Source: Capnocytophaga ochracea DSM 7271 (lineage in GTDB: Bacteria; Bacteroidota; Bacteroidia; Flavobacteriales; Flavobacteriaceae). From it: 64,000 nt of DNA. Within the stretch, counting starts at the first letter, position 1; each line of letters begins with the position of its first letter. The notes under the pieces were generated by a model, which saw only the letters and a program-made list of their open reading frames with translations, did not search any database and was not told where the DNA came from. A program made the position numbers and the translations under genes. Of the stretch, positions 9,218-18,010 are shown piece by piece. The DNA lies in the NCBI RefSeq assembly GCF_000023285.1, contig NC_013162.1:62001-126000 (forward strand), in the 5' to 3' direction.

Positions 9218-9228
9218 TTATAACTTAA

Positions 9229-9270
9229 CATTAACCATTAACCATTAACCGTTAATCATTAACCATTAAT
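9229..9270. repeat. ATTAACC heptamer tandem repeat between the T9SS-domain gene and the RHS gene
   Basis: About six slightly degenerate copies of ATTAACC fill almost the whole gap between the two genes. A similar, shorter run lies at 46060-46090 before patB. No function is evident; it may be a slippage-prone spacer. Confidence 0.7.
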
Positions 9271-9271
9271 A

Positions 9272-9718
9272 TCATTGTTTCACCACCTTAAACACCTTCC
9301 TACTGCCGTCAGAAAACGTAGCTACCAAAAAGTAATACCCCACCGACCAAGTCGATACATTGATGTGAAAAGGCTCATTCGCAGGAATTTGATCTGTCCT
9401 AAACATCATCTTGCCGTCTACCGAAAACACAACAAGTTGCGTCAGCACTCCATTTTCACTGTGATGCCAATATACCGCCAAGTTATCAGTTACAGGGTTA
9501 GGTGCTCCTTGCAGAGTAATTTTAGAAGAATTATCAGTCTCTGAAGATTTCAAAGCCTCAGGCAGTTCGTCAAAGAGCTCCTCATCGGTAGCGTCGTCTT
9601 TGCCGTTGAGGCACAAAAGTGCACTGCGCTGGTTACCCGCGCTGTCGTACTGAAAACAGTACTCTTTTTGAGCATAGATACTAAGGGTACCTAAAAAGAA
9701 GATAAGATACTTTAGCAT
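9272..9718 (-). CDS. Small T9SS type A sorting-domain protein upstream of the RHS toxin
   Basis: 148 residues using the ATG at 9716-9718; the longer frame to 9871 would run through the likely promoter. The protein has a signal peptide (MLKYLIFFLGTLSIYAQ), a short segment with a YD-like FQYDSAGNQR motif, and a C-terminal sorting-domain pattern: GAPNPVTDNLAVYW, LVVFSVDGKMM, INVSTWSVGYYFLVATF and final KVFKVVKQ. Such C-terminal domains direct export through the type IX secretion system across the outer membrane. There is no room for a large catalytic domain. Its position before the RHS gene and the single YD-like motif make an adaptor or chaperone role in exporting the RHS protein a plausible but untested idea. 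A stand-alone surface protein is the alternative. Confidence 0.75.
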   Translation of the reverse strand: MLKYLIFFLGTLSIYAQKEYCFQYDSAGNQRSALLCLNGKDDATDEELFDELPEALKSSETDNSSKITLQGAPNPVTDNLAVYWHHSENGVLTQLVVFSVDGKMMFRTDQIPANEPFHINVSTWSVGYYFLVATFSDGSRKVFKVVKQ

Positions 9719-9745
9719 TGTACAACAGGTTTTGGTTATATGACC

Positions 9746-9777
9746 GCAAAGGTCAGAAATATTTTTGAATAATGCAA
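9746..9777 (-). promoter_or_regulatory. Promoter of the T9SS/RHS toxin operon
   Basis: On the minus strand GACCTTTG (9746-9753, one mismatch to TAnnTTTG) is preceded by TTG at 9775-9777 with 21 bases between. It predicts a transcription start near 9740, about 20 bases before the ATG at 9718. Confidence 0.45.
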
Positions 9778-10000
9778 GTTTTTTTACGTTTTTTTTCACT
9801 TTACATTCTAATAGTAACGTTCCCCCTAATATATTAATCCTTTTGGCTATCTCACCCCAAAAGATTCTCAACGTCTCTCCGAGCCTCTCCTAGAACTCCA
9901 AGCAAACCCACCCTCCCTTTTCCACATTTTCTAATTTCCACATTTTCTAATTTTCTCATTACTCCGCCCGTGCCAATCGCACCTAAAATCTTTATTCATA

Positions 10001-10040
10001 AAAAATACCCCTAAAAGTATCTAAACTTTTAGGGGTATTA
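10001..10040 (-). terminator. Rho-independent terminator after folE
   Basis: A perfect 15-bp stem (10004-10018 with 10025-10039, six-base loop) is followed on the minus strand by a T run. It lies about 110 bases after the folE stop. Confidence 0.8.
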
Positions 10041-10151
10041 TATTCTTTTAATTAACATCTGCTCAATATAACAAATATTATTTTCTATTACCTGCCGTGC
10101 TACAGCGTTCTGAGGCACAACATCACCTCATTACATCAAACTTACATTAGT

Positions 10152-10823
10152 TTAATGGAATCTCGTGTCTAATTTGATATATTCTAAGAACTCCTTTCTT
10201 ACCTCAGGGTCTTTGAATTTACCTCCAAACTCAGCAGTAACCGTACTGCTATCAATATCTTCTATACCGCGAGAGTTCACACATAGGTGTTTGGCATCTA
10301 TAATACAAGCCACATCTTCGGTGCCGAGAGCGCGTTGCATCTCTTGTACTATTTGCATAGTAAGGCGTTCCTGCACTTGCGGACGTTTCGCATAGTACTC
10401 TACAATACGATTCATCTTCGAAAGCCCTAACACTTTACCGTTAGAAATATAGCCCACGTGAGCACGCCCTACAATAGGTAACAAGTGGTGTTCACAAGTG
10501 GAATACACCACGATATTCTTCTCTACCAACATCTCACCATAATGGTAAGAGTTCTCAAAAGTAGACATCGAAGGTTTGCGCTCTGGTAATAAGCCTCCAA
10601 AAATCTCTTTTACAAACATCTTAGCTACACGCTTGGGAGTGCCTTTCAAACTATCATCGGTTAAATCCATTCCCAAAGTATGTAAAATAGCACGTACGTG
10701 AGTTTCTATTTCTGCTATTTTTTCGGTTTCACTCATCTGAAAAGCATCTGCTCTGAGTGGTGTAACTGCCGAAGTTGCTATATGGTTATCTCCTAATATA
10801 TCTTCTTCTTGATTTTTATTCAT
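10152..10823 (-). CDS. folE: GTP cyclohydrolase I
   Basis: 223 residues, the usual length. The enzyme converts GTP to 7,8-dihydroneopterin triphosphate, the first step toward folate or, in bacteria with queuosine, deazapurines. The zinc and catalytic signatures are clear: CEHHLLPIVGRAHVGYI in the middle and HLCVNSRG near the end, plus the LSKMNRIVEYYAKRPQVQE segment of the GTP pocket. The N-terminal 30 residues are variable. It sits 37 bases downstream of lon in the same direction but has its own -7 box at 10846-10853, so it may be transcribed separately. Confidence 0.97.
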   Translation of the reverse strand: MNKNQEEDILGDNHIATSAVTPLRADAFQMSETEKIAEIETHVRAILHTLGMDLTDDSLKGTPKRVAKMFVKEIFGGLLPERKPSMSTFENSYHYGEMLVEKNIVVYSTCEHHLLPIVGRAHVGYISNGKVLGLSKMNRIVEYYAKRPQVQERLTMQIVQEMQRALGTEDVACIIDAKHLCVNSRGIEDIDSSTVTAEFGGKFKDPEVRKEFLEYIKLDTRFH

Positions 10824-10845
10824 TGTTATTTATCTTATGAAAGTG

Positions 10846-10853
10846 CAAAAGTA
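10846..10853 (-). promoter_or_regulatory. -7 box upstream of folE
   Basis: The minus strand reads TACTTTTG, matching TAnnTTTG, 23 bases before the folE ATG. No good -33 TTG is visible at the usual distance, and that region is already the 3' end of lon. Confidence 0.45.
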
Positions 10854-10860
10854 CTAATTA

Positions 10861-13353
10861 TTACTCAAAGGTTAAAACTTTTTTGTGTTTTACATCTTGG
10901 TTGGTAATTGCCAAACGTATCACTTCTTCCATATCCGTTACATAATGAAAAGTAAGCCCTTTAAGGTATTCTTGCTTGATTTCCAAGATATCTTTCTCGT
11001 TGTCTTTGCACAAAATATATTCTTTAATACCTGCGCGTTTCCCTGCCAAAATCTTCTCTTTGAGTCCACCTACCGGTAGTACCTTTCCACGCAAAGTAAT
11101 CTCTCCGGTCATTGCCAAGTGTTTTTTCACTCTCTTTTGAGTAAAGAGCGACATTAGTGAGGTAAGCATCGCAATACCCGCACTCGGACCATCTTTAGGG
11201 GTTGCCCCTTCGGGTACGTGTATATGCACATCGTAACTATCAAAGAGTTTCACATTGAGGTTATAGCGCTCAGCATTGGCTTTTAGGTATTCCAAAGCAA
11301 TAGTAGCCGATTCTTTCATCACCTGACCTAAATTACCTGTGATATTAAGCACCCCCTTACCTTTCGATAAAGCAGATTCTATAAACAGAATATCTCCTCC
11401 TACACTCGTCCACGCCAATCCAGTAACTACGCCAGCTACCTCATTATCTTCGTATTTATCGCGTTCTAAGCGGGCAGGTCCCAATATTTTTTCTATGGTC
11501 TCTATGGTAAGTTTAGGGTCGTAGGCTTCTTCCATTGCTAAGTTTTTAGCTCCATAGCGTACTACTTTCGCTATTTCTTTTTCCAAAGCGCGTACTCCCG
11601 ATTCGCGAGTATAACCTTCCACAATACGTTCTATTTCCTTTTTGCCTAATTGCAAGTCAGTAGTTTTCATACCGTGTTCTTTGAGTTGCTTAGGTAATAA
11701 GTGGCGTTTAGCTATCTCGGTCTTTTCCTCTATGGTATAACCCGTTACGTTGATAAGCTCCATACGGTCTAGCAAAGCAGGCTGTATGGTCGAAAGGTCG
11801 TTCGCAGTAGCGATGAACATCACCTTAGAAAGGTCGTAACCCATCTCGAGGAAGTTGTCGTAAAACTCTTTATTTTGCTCAGGGTCGAGCACTTCTAGCA
11901 TAGCCGAAGAAGGATCGCCTTGGTAACTATTGTTTCCTAATTTATCTATCTCATCTAATACAAATACAGGGTTAGAAGTCTTAGCTTTTTTAAGCTGTTG
12001 CAAAATACGCCCCGGCATTGCCCCGATATAGGTTTTGCGGTGACCGCGTATCTCAGCCTCATCGTGCAAACCTCCTAACGACATACGCACGTACTCACGG
12101 CTCAAAGCTTTGGCAATAGAGCGTCCTAAGGAGGTCTTCCCTACCCCAGGAGGTCCATAAAAGCACAAGATAGGTGATTTCATATCATTACGGAGTTTAA
12201 GCACCGCCAAATACTCTATGATACGGCGTTTCACCTCTTCTAATCCGTAGTGTTCCTTATCGAGAATTTTCTGAGCGCGTTTTAGGTCAAAGTTGTCTTT
12301 AGAATACTCATTCCAAGGCAATTCCAATAATACTTCTAAGTAATTACGCTGAATGCCATAATCCGGACTATTAGGATTGGTACGTTGCAATTTGCTCAAT
12401 TCCTTTTCAAAGAGCTCTTTTATCTTGTCGTCCCACTTCTTGGTTTTAGCTTTCTTTTTCAGCTCTTCCATCTCTTGCTCGTACGACACGCCTCCTAATT
12501 CTTCCTGAATAGTACGCATCTGCTGGTGCAAGAAGTATTCACGCTGTTGCTGATCGATATCAATACGCGTTTTCGACTGTACTTCGTTACGCAAGGTAAG
12601 GCGTTGCAAGTCGATATTCAAATATTTTAAGATAGCCGTAGCGCGCTCTTTTAGTTCGTCAATTTCCAATACGCCTTGCTTTTCCAAAACAGTAGCATTC
12701 ATATTGGACGATATAAAGTTAATCAGGAACGATGTGCTCTCTATATTCCTAATAGCAAAAGCCGCTTCCGAAGGGATATTCGGATTTTCTTGTACAATCT
12801 TGATAGAGAGGTCTTTCACAGCTTCAATAGTCGCTTCAAACTCCTTATCGTTCGCATCGGGTTTCACATCTGGCATCTCTTTTATCATCGCTTTGATGTA
12901 CGGCTTTTCTTCTACAATACTCTCTATCTCGAAGCGCTTTTTACCCTGAATGATAATAGTTACATTGCCGTCGGGCATTTTCAATACTCTGAGAATACGG
13001 GCTACCGTACCAAAACGAAAGAGGTCTTTGCCCTCAGGTATTTCGGTCTTCTCGTCTAATTGAGCTACAACACCAATAGTCTTAGTAGTAGCATATGCCT
13101 CGTTGATAAGGTGAATAGACGCATCTCTCCCCGCACTGATAGGCACTACTACTCCTGGAAATAGCACAGTGTTTTTCAAGGGAAGAATAGGTAACACGTG
13201 TGGTATGCGTTCGCGTTCTATCTCTTCTTCATCTTCCAAAGTAAGAAGCGGAATAAACTCTGTATCTTCGTCTATATGTTCAGCCAAAAGGCTGTCAAAA
13301 TTTCCTATATTCATATTTAGATCGTTACTATATGCCATTTTGTCAGTAGTCAC
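10861..13353 (-). CDS. lon: ATP-dependent protease Lon
   Basis: 830 residues, full length for LonA. The N-terminal substrate-binding domain begins around HVLPILPLKNTVLFPGVVVPI, a helical linker follows, and the AAA+ module carries Walker A GPPGVGKTS near residue 400 and Walker B VFVLDEIDKL. The C-terminal peptidase domain has the catalytic serine in PKDGPSAG (about 722) and the lysine in EKILAGKRAG (about 766). It degrades misfolded and regulatory proteins in the cytoplasm. The first ATG gives MTTDKMAYSND; starting at Met6 is also possible. No clear promoter box was recognised upstream. Confidence 0.97.
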   Translation of the reverse strand: MTTDKMAYSNDLNMNIGNFDSLLAEHIDEDTEFIPLLTLEDEEEIERERIPHVLPILPLKNTVLFPGVVVPISAGRDASIHLINEAYATTKTIGVVAQLDEKTEIPEGKDLFRFGTVARILRVLKMPDGNVTIIIQGKKRFEIESIVEEKPYIKAMIKEMPDVKPDANDKEFEATIEAVKDLSIKIVQENPNIPSEAAFAIRNIESTSFLINFISSNMNATVLEKQGVLEIDELKERATAILKYLNIDLQRLTLRNEVQSKTRIDIDQQQREYFLHQQMRTIQEELGGVSYEQEMEELKKKAKTKKWDDKIKELFEKELSKLQRTNPNSPDYGIQRNYLEVLLELPWNEYSKDNFDLKRAQKILDKEHYGLEEVKRRIIEYLAVLKLRNDMKSPILCFYGPPGVGKTSLGRSIAKALSREYVRMSLGGLHDEAEIRGHRKTYIGAMPGRILQQLKKAKTSNPVFVLDEIDKLGNNSYQGDPSSAMLEVLDPEQNKEFYDNFLEMGYDLSKVMFIATANDLSTIQPALLDRMELINVTGYTIEEKTEIAKRHLLPKQLKEHGMKTTDLQLGKKEIERIVEGYTRESGVRALEKEIAKVVRYGAKNLAMEEAYDPKLTIETIEKILGPARLERDKYEDNEVAGVVTGLAWTSVGGDILFIESALSKGKGVLNITGNLGQVMKESATIALEYLKANAERYNLNVKLFDSYDVHIHVPEGATPKDGPSAGIAMLTSLMSLFTQKRVKKHLAMTGEITLRGKVLPVGGLKEKILAGKRAGIKEYILCKDNEKDILEIKQEYLKGLTFHYVTDMEEVIRLAITNQDVKHKKVLTFE

Positions 13354-13500
13354 TTGTCTATATAAATATTCTCATTATATCTATACAGTTTAAAATCAAT
13401 TTCTTATATACTACAAAATGTACATTGCTTCCTATATATTACAATAGGTGTGCCATAAAAATTACCTCCTTCTTACTTTCTTCTTTACTCCGTCTTTACC

Positions 13501-13717
13501 GTCATACTCCCCCCTATTGCCTATGACCTAAGGTCTAGTGCCTTTTCCCTTTCTTTCGCCTCGAAACCCCGTTTTTGCCATTTTTAGCCTTGTTGTATTA
13601 TATTATGAGTCAATTACTTATACACTCTTTCTATACCAATCGTCCAAGATTCGTATAAGCTTCCTATAAGCTCTCTATAAGCTAACCCCACCTCTCTTAC
13701 AGCCTTTTTTCACCAAA
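13501..13717. repeat. Dispersed intergenic repeat, copy 1
   Basis: It matches 42394-42611 along its whole length, with shared blocks GTCATACT, CCTAAGGYCTAGTGCC, CTTTCGCCTCGAAACCCCG, CTATACCAATCGTCCAAG and TAAGCTAACCCCACC. There is no open frame in common. Both copies lie in long intergenic regions. Confidence 0.8.
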
Positions 13718-13889
13718 ATTCTTCTCAGCTCCCTTCCGTTCTTCTCCGTTTCCTTCCGAATACTCCTAACCGTCCCAACACATCGCTTTTTCATCTCAAA
13801 CTTTGGCAAAGTTGAATAAACTGATAATATTTCCTCTTTTCCAAATTTTCCAATTCTCTCATTTTCGAATTCTCTAATTACCCCCGCCT

Positions 13890-13902
13890 GTACGGCTCGT
13901 AC
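13890..13902. repeat. GTACG-GCT-CGTAC palindrome
   Basis: A perfect five-base stem around GCT. Other copies in the window read GTGCG-GCT-CGCAC, so both arms have changed together here. Confidence 0.7.
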
Positions 13903-13906
13903 TACC

Positions 13907-15169
13907 CTACTTCATCATAAAACTCCTCTCTAAGTTTTCACGATGGTTAGGGTGCGCTATTGCAATCAATGCCTTAGCCCTTTCACATAAATTCTTGCCA
14001 AAAAGCTCAGCCACACCATATTCAGTAACGATATACTGCACGTGAGCACGAGTGGTTACCACACCTGCCCCTTGTTTAAGAAAAGGCACAATCTTGCTCT
14101 CTCCTTTGTTTGTGGTCGAAGGAAACGCAATGATTGATTTACCTCCTTCACTAAGCATTGCACCTCTTACAAAGTCTATCTGTCCACCAAATCCTGAATA
14201 AATAGCCGTTCCAATAGAATCAGCACACACCTGCCCTGTAAGATCCACCTCTATTGCCGAATTGATAGATATCATTTTCGGGTTCTGACGTATCACCGAC
14301 ACCTCATTAGTGTACGAAGCTTCAGCTATTTCCACTGATGGATTTTTGTCAATAAAATCATATAACTCTTGTGTTCCCATCACAAACGAAGCTATAATCT
14401 TGCCTTTGTCTATCTTCTTTTCATAACCATTAATCACACCCTTTTTCACCAAATCAAGCACTCCTTCTGTGAGCAGTTCTGTATGAATACCTAAGTTTTT
14501 TAGGTGTCCCATCTCTCCCAAAGTAGCATTAGGAATGTTACCAATTCCTAATTGCAATGTACTACCGTCCTCAATAAGAGGTATAATATGTCGGGCTATT
14601 TGTTTTTCAATAGTATCAGGTTCTGTAAGATGCAATGAGAAGATAGGAGCATCGTGTTCTACTAAGAAGTCTATTTCATCAATATGTAGAAGAGCATCAC
14701 CGTAAGTACGAGGCATTTGCTTGTTTACTTTTGCAATCACATATTTTGCATTGCGTATCGCCGATTTACAAGCCTCTACACTCACGCCCATAGAACAAAA
14801 ACCAAACTTATCAGGAGGCGATACTTGTATAAGCACTACATCTACTTTAACGTGCTTCCTATCAAATAATAAAGGCATATCACTTAAAAAAATAGGGGTA
14901 TAAGAACCATTCCCATTTTTCATAATATCTCGCACATTCCTCGATAGAAAAAAAGAATTTACATAAAAACTATCCTTGTATTTAGGGTCAGCATAAGGAG
15001 CGTCTCCCTCAATGTGAATGTGCCCTATACTTACATTGCGTAGTTCTGATGCACGCTCTACAAGAGCATCTACAAGTATTTCAGGTACAGCAGCGCCTCC
15101 GTGAATATAAACAAAGTCACCACTCTTTACAACCTTTAAGGCTTCTTGAGCAGTCGTAATTTTTGCCAT
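13907..15169 (-). CDS. Acetyl-CoA hydrolase/CoA-transferase family protein
   Basis: 420 residues, typical of the 4-hydroxybutyrate/acetate CoA-transferase group. The N-terminal half has VYIHGGAAVPEILVDAL and a QVSPPDKFGFCSMG strand. The C-terminal half has LQLGIGNIPNATLGEM and GIHTELLTEGVLDL; by family comparison the Glu of HTE is probably the nucleophile that carries the acyl or CoA. Near the end are GFGGQIDFVRGA and VVTTRAHVQYIVTEYG. It would move CoA between acetyl-CoA and another short acid in the cytoplasm; the partner acid cannot be read from sequence. It is transcribed alone, divergently from the bacilliredoxin gene. Confidence 0.88.
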   Translation of the reverse strand: MAKITTAQEALKVVKSGDFVYIHGGAAVPEILVDALVERASELRNVSIGHIHIEGDAPYADPKYKDSFYVNSFFLSRNVRDIMKNGNGSYTPIFLSDMPLLFDRKHVKVDVVLIQVSPPDKFGFCSMGVSVEACKSAIRNAKYVIAKVNKQMPRTYGDALLHIDEIDFLVEHDAPIFSLHLTEPDTIEKQIARHIIPLIEDGSTLQLGIGNIPNATLGEMGHLKNLGIHTELLTEGVLDLVKKGVINGYEKKIDKGKIIASFVMGTQELYDFIDKNPSVEIAEASYTNEVSVIRQNPKMISINSAIEVDLTGQVCADSIGTAIYSGFGGQIDFVRGAMLSEGGKSIIAFPSTTNKGESKIVPFLKQGAGVVTTRAHVQYIVTEYGVAELFGKNLCERAKALIAIAHPNHRENLERSFMMK

Positions 15170-15193
15170 TTAAAATAATATTAGTTAATAGCT

Positions 15194-15224
15194 CAAAAGT
15201 ACTACATTAAATCCAATTGGCAAA
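15194..15224 (-). promoter_or_regulatory. Promoter of the CoA-transferase gene
   Basis: The minus strand has TACTTTTG at 15194-15201 and TTTG at 15221-15224 with 19 bases between, a close match to the Bacteroidota consensus. It lies 25 bases before the start codon. Confidence 0.7.
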
Positions 15225-15250
15225 ATAATTAGTAATATAATTTTTTTTAG

Positions 15251-15258
15251 TACCTTTG
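15251..15258 (+). promoter_or_regulatory. -7 box of the bacilliredoxin gene
   Basis: TACCTTTG, followed 25 bases later by the ATG at 15284. The -33 element is not clear. It is divergent to the CoA-transferase promoter. Confidence 0.55.
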
Positions 15259-15283
15259 TCCCCAATTTTAAAAACGAAGTATT

Positions 15284-15694
15284 ATGTATCCACCTGAATT
15301 GGTAAAACCAATGATAGAAGAACTAACAGCGGTTGGTTTTGAAGAATTAAAAACAGCTGAGGCTGTAAGAGAAGCACTGAAAAGAGCAGGTACTACCCTC
15401 GTGGTAGTAAACTCTGTATGCGGTTGTGCTGCCCGTAATGCGCGCCCTGCAGTAATCTACAGCTTGCAAAACGCTAAGAAACCCGACCATCTTACCACTG
15501 TTTTTGCTGGGGTCGATAGAGAGGCTACTGAAGAAGCTCGTAACTTTATGCTTCCTTTTCCTCCCTCCTCTCCTAGTATAGCTCTGTTTAAAGATGGTGA
15601 ATTAGTGCATATGTTGGAACGCCATCACATCGAAGGTAGAATGGCTGAAGCTATCGCTGAAAATCTCCAACAAGCCTATAATGAATTTTGTTAA
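15284..15694 (+). CDS. BrxA/BrxB-family bacilliredoxin
   Basis: 136 residues, full length for the YphP/YqiW (DUF1094) family. The CGC redox motif sits in NSVCGCAARNARPA (Cys at about 45 and 47), within a thioredoxin-like fold, and the conserved ends MYPPELVKPM and ERHHIEGR are present. In Firmicutes these proteins remove bacillithiol from modified protein thiols; whether this organism makes bacillithiol cannot be seen here. Its own promoter and a strong terminator make it a single-gene unit. Confidence 0.92.
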   Translation: MYPPELVKPMIEELTAVGFEELKTAEAVREALKRAGTTLVVVNSVCGCAARNARPAVIYSLQNAKKPDHLTTVFAGVDREATEEARNFMLPFPPSSPSIALFKDGELVHMLERHHIEGRMAEAIAENLQQAYNEFC

Positions 15695-15711
15695 TCAATT
15701 TTCATTTCTAA

Positions 15712-15754
15712 AAAATCCTTTTGTGATATCTTTGGTATCACAAAAGGATTTTTT
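15712..15754. terminator. Bidirectional terminator between bacilliredoxin and serine hydrolase genes
   Basis: AAAATCCTTTTGTGATA pairs perfectly with TATCACAAAAGGATTTT around a seven-base loop. T runs follow on both strands, serving both convergent genes. Confidence 0.88.
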
Positions 15755-16904
15755 AATACTGATTAGGAATACGCTCTGCCCCTTCAATAATAAAGTCGGT
15801 TAAGCGTTGTAAGTAGATATTAATTTGCGGGTCAGTTACATTAAACAGCAATACAATTACCAGTTGCTCATTTGGGTATACTGATAGCCAACCGTAACCT
15901 CCCACTCCCATTCCTGTGTGACCAAAATAATCACGCCCATTCCAGTCTCGCTGGTTTTGCCAACATATACCATAACTCACTTCAGTATCATCAAAAGTAC
16001 ATTGCTTTTTTAGCATCTCGTTTTCTATAGGCTGAGAAAGAAAATTATGGCGCTCTATAGCAATTCCCATTTTAGCAATATCGTTAGAAGTAGAAAGAAA
16101 GCCTCCTCCTGCCAGCTTAAAGTAGTTATTCACATCAGGAGCTTTGGTGAGTCCTCCTTTTTTAGACCTTGAATAAGGTGTAGCCTCATCTTTAATTATT
16201 TTCCCTCTATCAGGGAAAGTGCGCCACATATTCAAAGGCTTAAACACTTCCTCTTTAGCCACATTCTCAAACTTCTCATTCAAACACTTTTCTATAGCCA
16301 ATGAAATCAAATTTATACCGTAGCTACTATACAAAAACTTTGTTCCTGGTGCCGACTGTAATATGTCATCTTTAAATAAATTCACTCCCTGTTCAATACT
16401 GTAAGCTTTATTTAAAGTATATTCATTAGCCCTATAAGTGCGTATGCCTGCTAAGTGTCCTGCAAGTTGTTTCACAGTAAAATCAAAAGGCTTTTGCGGG
16501 TAATCAGGTATATATTCATAGATTGAAGTATTCCAGTCAAACTTCTTTTGTTCTTGCAGTCTAGCCAGTACCATTCCTGTAATAGCTTTCGACATACTCG
16601 CTACCCTAAATAGCGTATTCTTAGGGTCAATAGTTGTCTTTTGGGTAATATCAGCATATCCATAACCTCTTTGCCATATTATTTTTCCTTGTTTGGCTAC
16701 AGTTACAGAGGCTCCTGGTATAATTTGTTCTTGTATTAGGTATTGTAATATTTTTTCAGCTTCAGTACGTGCATCGTCAAACGAAATTACTTCAGAAGGG
16801 TTTCTTTTAAACACATCTACATCTTGAAGCTTCTTTTGTGCAAATAATGAATTAAAAAATGAAATAATAGTGCTAAACAAAACAATAAGTATTAGTTTTT
16901 TCAT
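15753..16904 (-). CDS. Serine hydrolase, beta-lactamase/class C family, exported
   Basis: 383 residues with a signal peptide ending FNSLFAQ. The three penicillin-recognising motifs are visible: SMSK at 103-106 (catalytic Ser and Lys), YSS at 192-194 where YxN is usual, and HTG at 329-331 where KTG is usual. A GYGYADI segment precedes the active-site helix. This pattern is that of the large beta-lactamase-related family (AmpH/EstB-like peptidases, esterases), not of a classical resistance enzyme, so cell-wall peptide or ester hydrolysis in the periplasm is the best guess. It begins 16 bases after sucD and may be co-transcribed with it. Confidence 0.88.
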   Translation of the reverse strand: MKKLILIVLFSTIISFFNSLFAQKKLQDVDVFKRNPSEVISFDDARTEAEKILQYLIQEQIIPGASVTVAKQGKIIWQRGYGYADITQKTTIDPKNTLFRVASMSKAITGMVLARLQEQKKFDWNTSIYEYIPDYPQKPFDFTVKQLAGHLAGIRTYRANEYTLNKAYSIEQGVNLFKDDILQSAPGTKFLYSSYGINLISLAIEKCLNEKFENVAKEEVFKPLNMWRTFPDRGKIIKDEATPYSRSKKGGLTKAPDVNNYFKLAGGGFLSTSNDIAKMGIAIERHNFLSQPIENEMLKKQCTFDDTEVSYGICWQNQRDWNGRDYFGHTGMGVGGYGWLSVYPNEQLVIVLLFNVTDPQINIYLQRLTDFIIEGAERIPNQY

Positions 16905-16920
16905 AAATTATTAACAAATG

Positions 16921-17796
16921 CTATTTTTTCATTATTTCAGCTACCTTTTCCCCTATTTTAGCAGGCGAATCTACTACGTGAACACCACATTCACGTAAAA
17001 TACGTTTTTTAGCTTCAGCAGTATCATCAGCACCTCCTACTATAGCCCCGGCGTGTCCCATTGTTCTTCCTTTAGGAGCTGTTTCACCTGCTATAAAACT
17101 AACCACAGGCTTTTTATTGCCATTGGCTTTTATCCATCGGGCTGCTTCTGGCTCTAACTGTCCACCTATTTCACCTATCATCACAATACAATGAGTTTCT
17201 GGGTCATTCATCAATAATTCTACAGCCTCCTTAGTAGTAGTACCAATAATAGGGTCTCCTCCAATACCAATAGCTGTGGTAATCCCTAATCCTTGTCTTA
17301 CAATTTGGTCAGCTGCCTCATAGGTAAGTGTCCCTGATTTTGAAACTATCCCCACGTGTCCTTTCTTAAAGATAAAACCTGGCATAATGCCTACTTTTGC
17401 CTCTTCAGGCGTAATCACTCCTGGACAGTTAGGACCTACCAAGCGGCAATCTCTATTCTTTATGTAGGCTGCTACTTTCACCATATCAGCTACCGGAATC
17501 CCTTCTGTAATAGTGATAATTACTTTTATCCCTGCATCAGCAGCTTCCATAATAGCATCAGCTGCAAAAGCGGGTGGCACAAAAATAATAGATACATCAG
17601 CTCCTGTTGCTTTCACAGCATCGGCTACCGTATTAAACACTGGCTTTCCTAAATGTGTTTGACCTCCTTTATTAGGGGTAATTCCTCCTACCACATTAGT
17701 GCCGTATGCAATCATTTGTTCAGCGTGAAAAGTACCTTCGCTTCCTGTGAAACCTTGTACTATTACTTTTGAATTCTTATTAACTAATACACTCAT
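16921..17796 (-). CDS. sucD: Succinate-CoA ligase, alpha subunit
   Basis: 291 residues, full length. The protein carries the CoA-binding Rossmann segment ([18 protein letters not shown]), the [10 protein letters not shown] loop and the phosphohistidine site GHAGAIVGG (His248). With the beta subunit SucC it interconverts succinyl-CoA and succinate with nucleotide phosphorylation in the TCA cycle. sucC is not adjacent and does not appear in the window. It has its own strong promoter (17825-17855). Confidence 0.97.
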   Translation of the reverse strand: MSVLVNKNSKVIVQGFTGSEGTFHAEQMIAYGTNVVGGITPNKGGQTHLGKPVFNTVADAVKATGADVSIIFVPPAFAADAIMEAADAGIKVIITITEGIPVADMVKVAAYIKNRDCRLVGPNCPGVITPEEAKVGIMPGFIFKKGHVGIVSKSGTLTYEAADQIVRQGLGITTAIGIGGDPIIGTTTKEAVELLMNDPETHCIVMIGEIGGQLEPEAARWIKANGNKKPVVSFIAGETAPKGRTMGHAGAIVGGADDTAEAKKRILRECGVHVVDSPAKIGEKVAEIMKK

Positions 17797-17824
17797 TGCA
17801 ATTATTTTTTTTGTTTTCTTATAG

Positions 17825-17855
17825 CAAAGATAAATAAGATTTCTATACTTTCAAA
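17825..17855 (-). promoter_or_regulatory. Promoter of sucD
   Basis: Minus strand: TATCTTTG at 17825-17832, 19 bases, then TTTG at 17852-17855. Good match to the consensus, 28 bases before the ATG. Confidence 0.75.
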
Positions 17856-17954
17856 ATCTTTCGTAAAGAAATCGATTATTATTTTACGTTCTTCTTTTTA
17901 TCATATTAATTATCAATCTATTGCAGTGTTACCTTTTTCATCTATTCTCATAAC

Positions 17955-17988
17955 AAAAAAGGGCTACCCACATAGGTAACCCTTTTGT
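17955..17988 (-). terminator. Terminator after pdhC
   Basis: AAAGGG-TACC arms pair with GGTA-CCCTTT around a short loop, with one mismatch, and a T run follows on the minus strand. It separates pdhC from sucD. Confidence 0.75.
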
Positions 17989-18010
17989 AATATGCTGTCC
18001 CCAACACTCG

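Larger units (their letters stand above)
9719..10151. other. Intergenic region between folE and the T9SS/RHS operon
   Basis: 433 bases without a gene. It holds the probable promoter of the T9SS/RHS operon (9746-9777), an A/T-rich tract with repeated TTTCTAATT and TTTCTCATT words around 9930-9962, a degenerate copy of the GTRYG palindrome (9970-9982) and the folE terminator (10001-10040). Two open frames here look like non-coding shadow. Confidence 0.6.
13354..13906. other. Intergenic region rich in dispersed repeats
   Basis: 553 bases without a supported gene between lon and the CoA-transferase stop. It holds one copy of a dispersed repeat (13501-13717), a CGTCCAAGATTCGTATAAG box (13641-13660), CTAATT/CTCATT words around 13845-13880 and a GTACG-GCT-CGTAC palindrome (13890-13902). 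No RNA gene was recognised. Confidence 0.6.

Noticed and set aside
9719-9871. Longer N-terminus of the T9SS-domain protein
   Set aside because: It would run through the probable promoter and place a normal signal peptide inside the protein.
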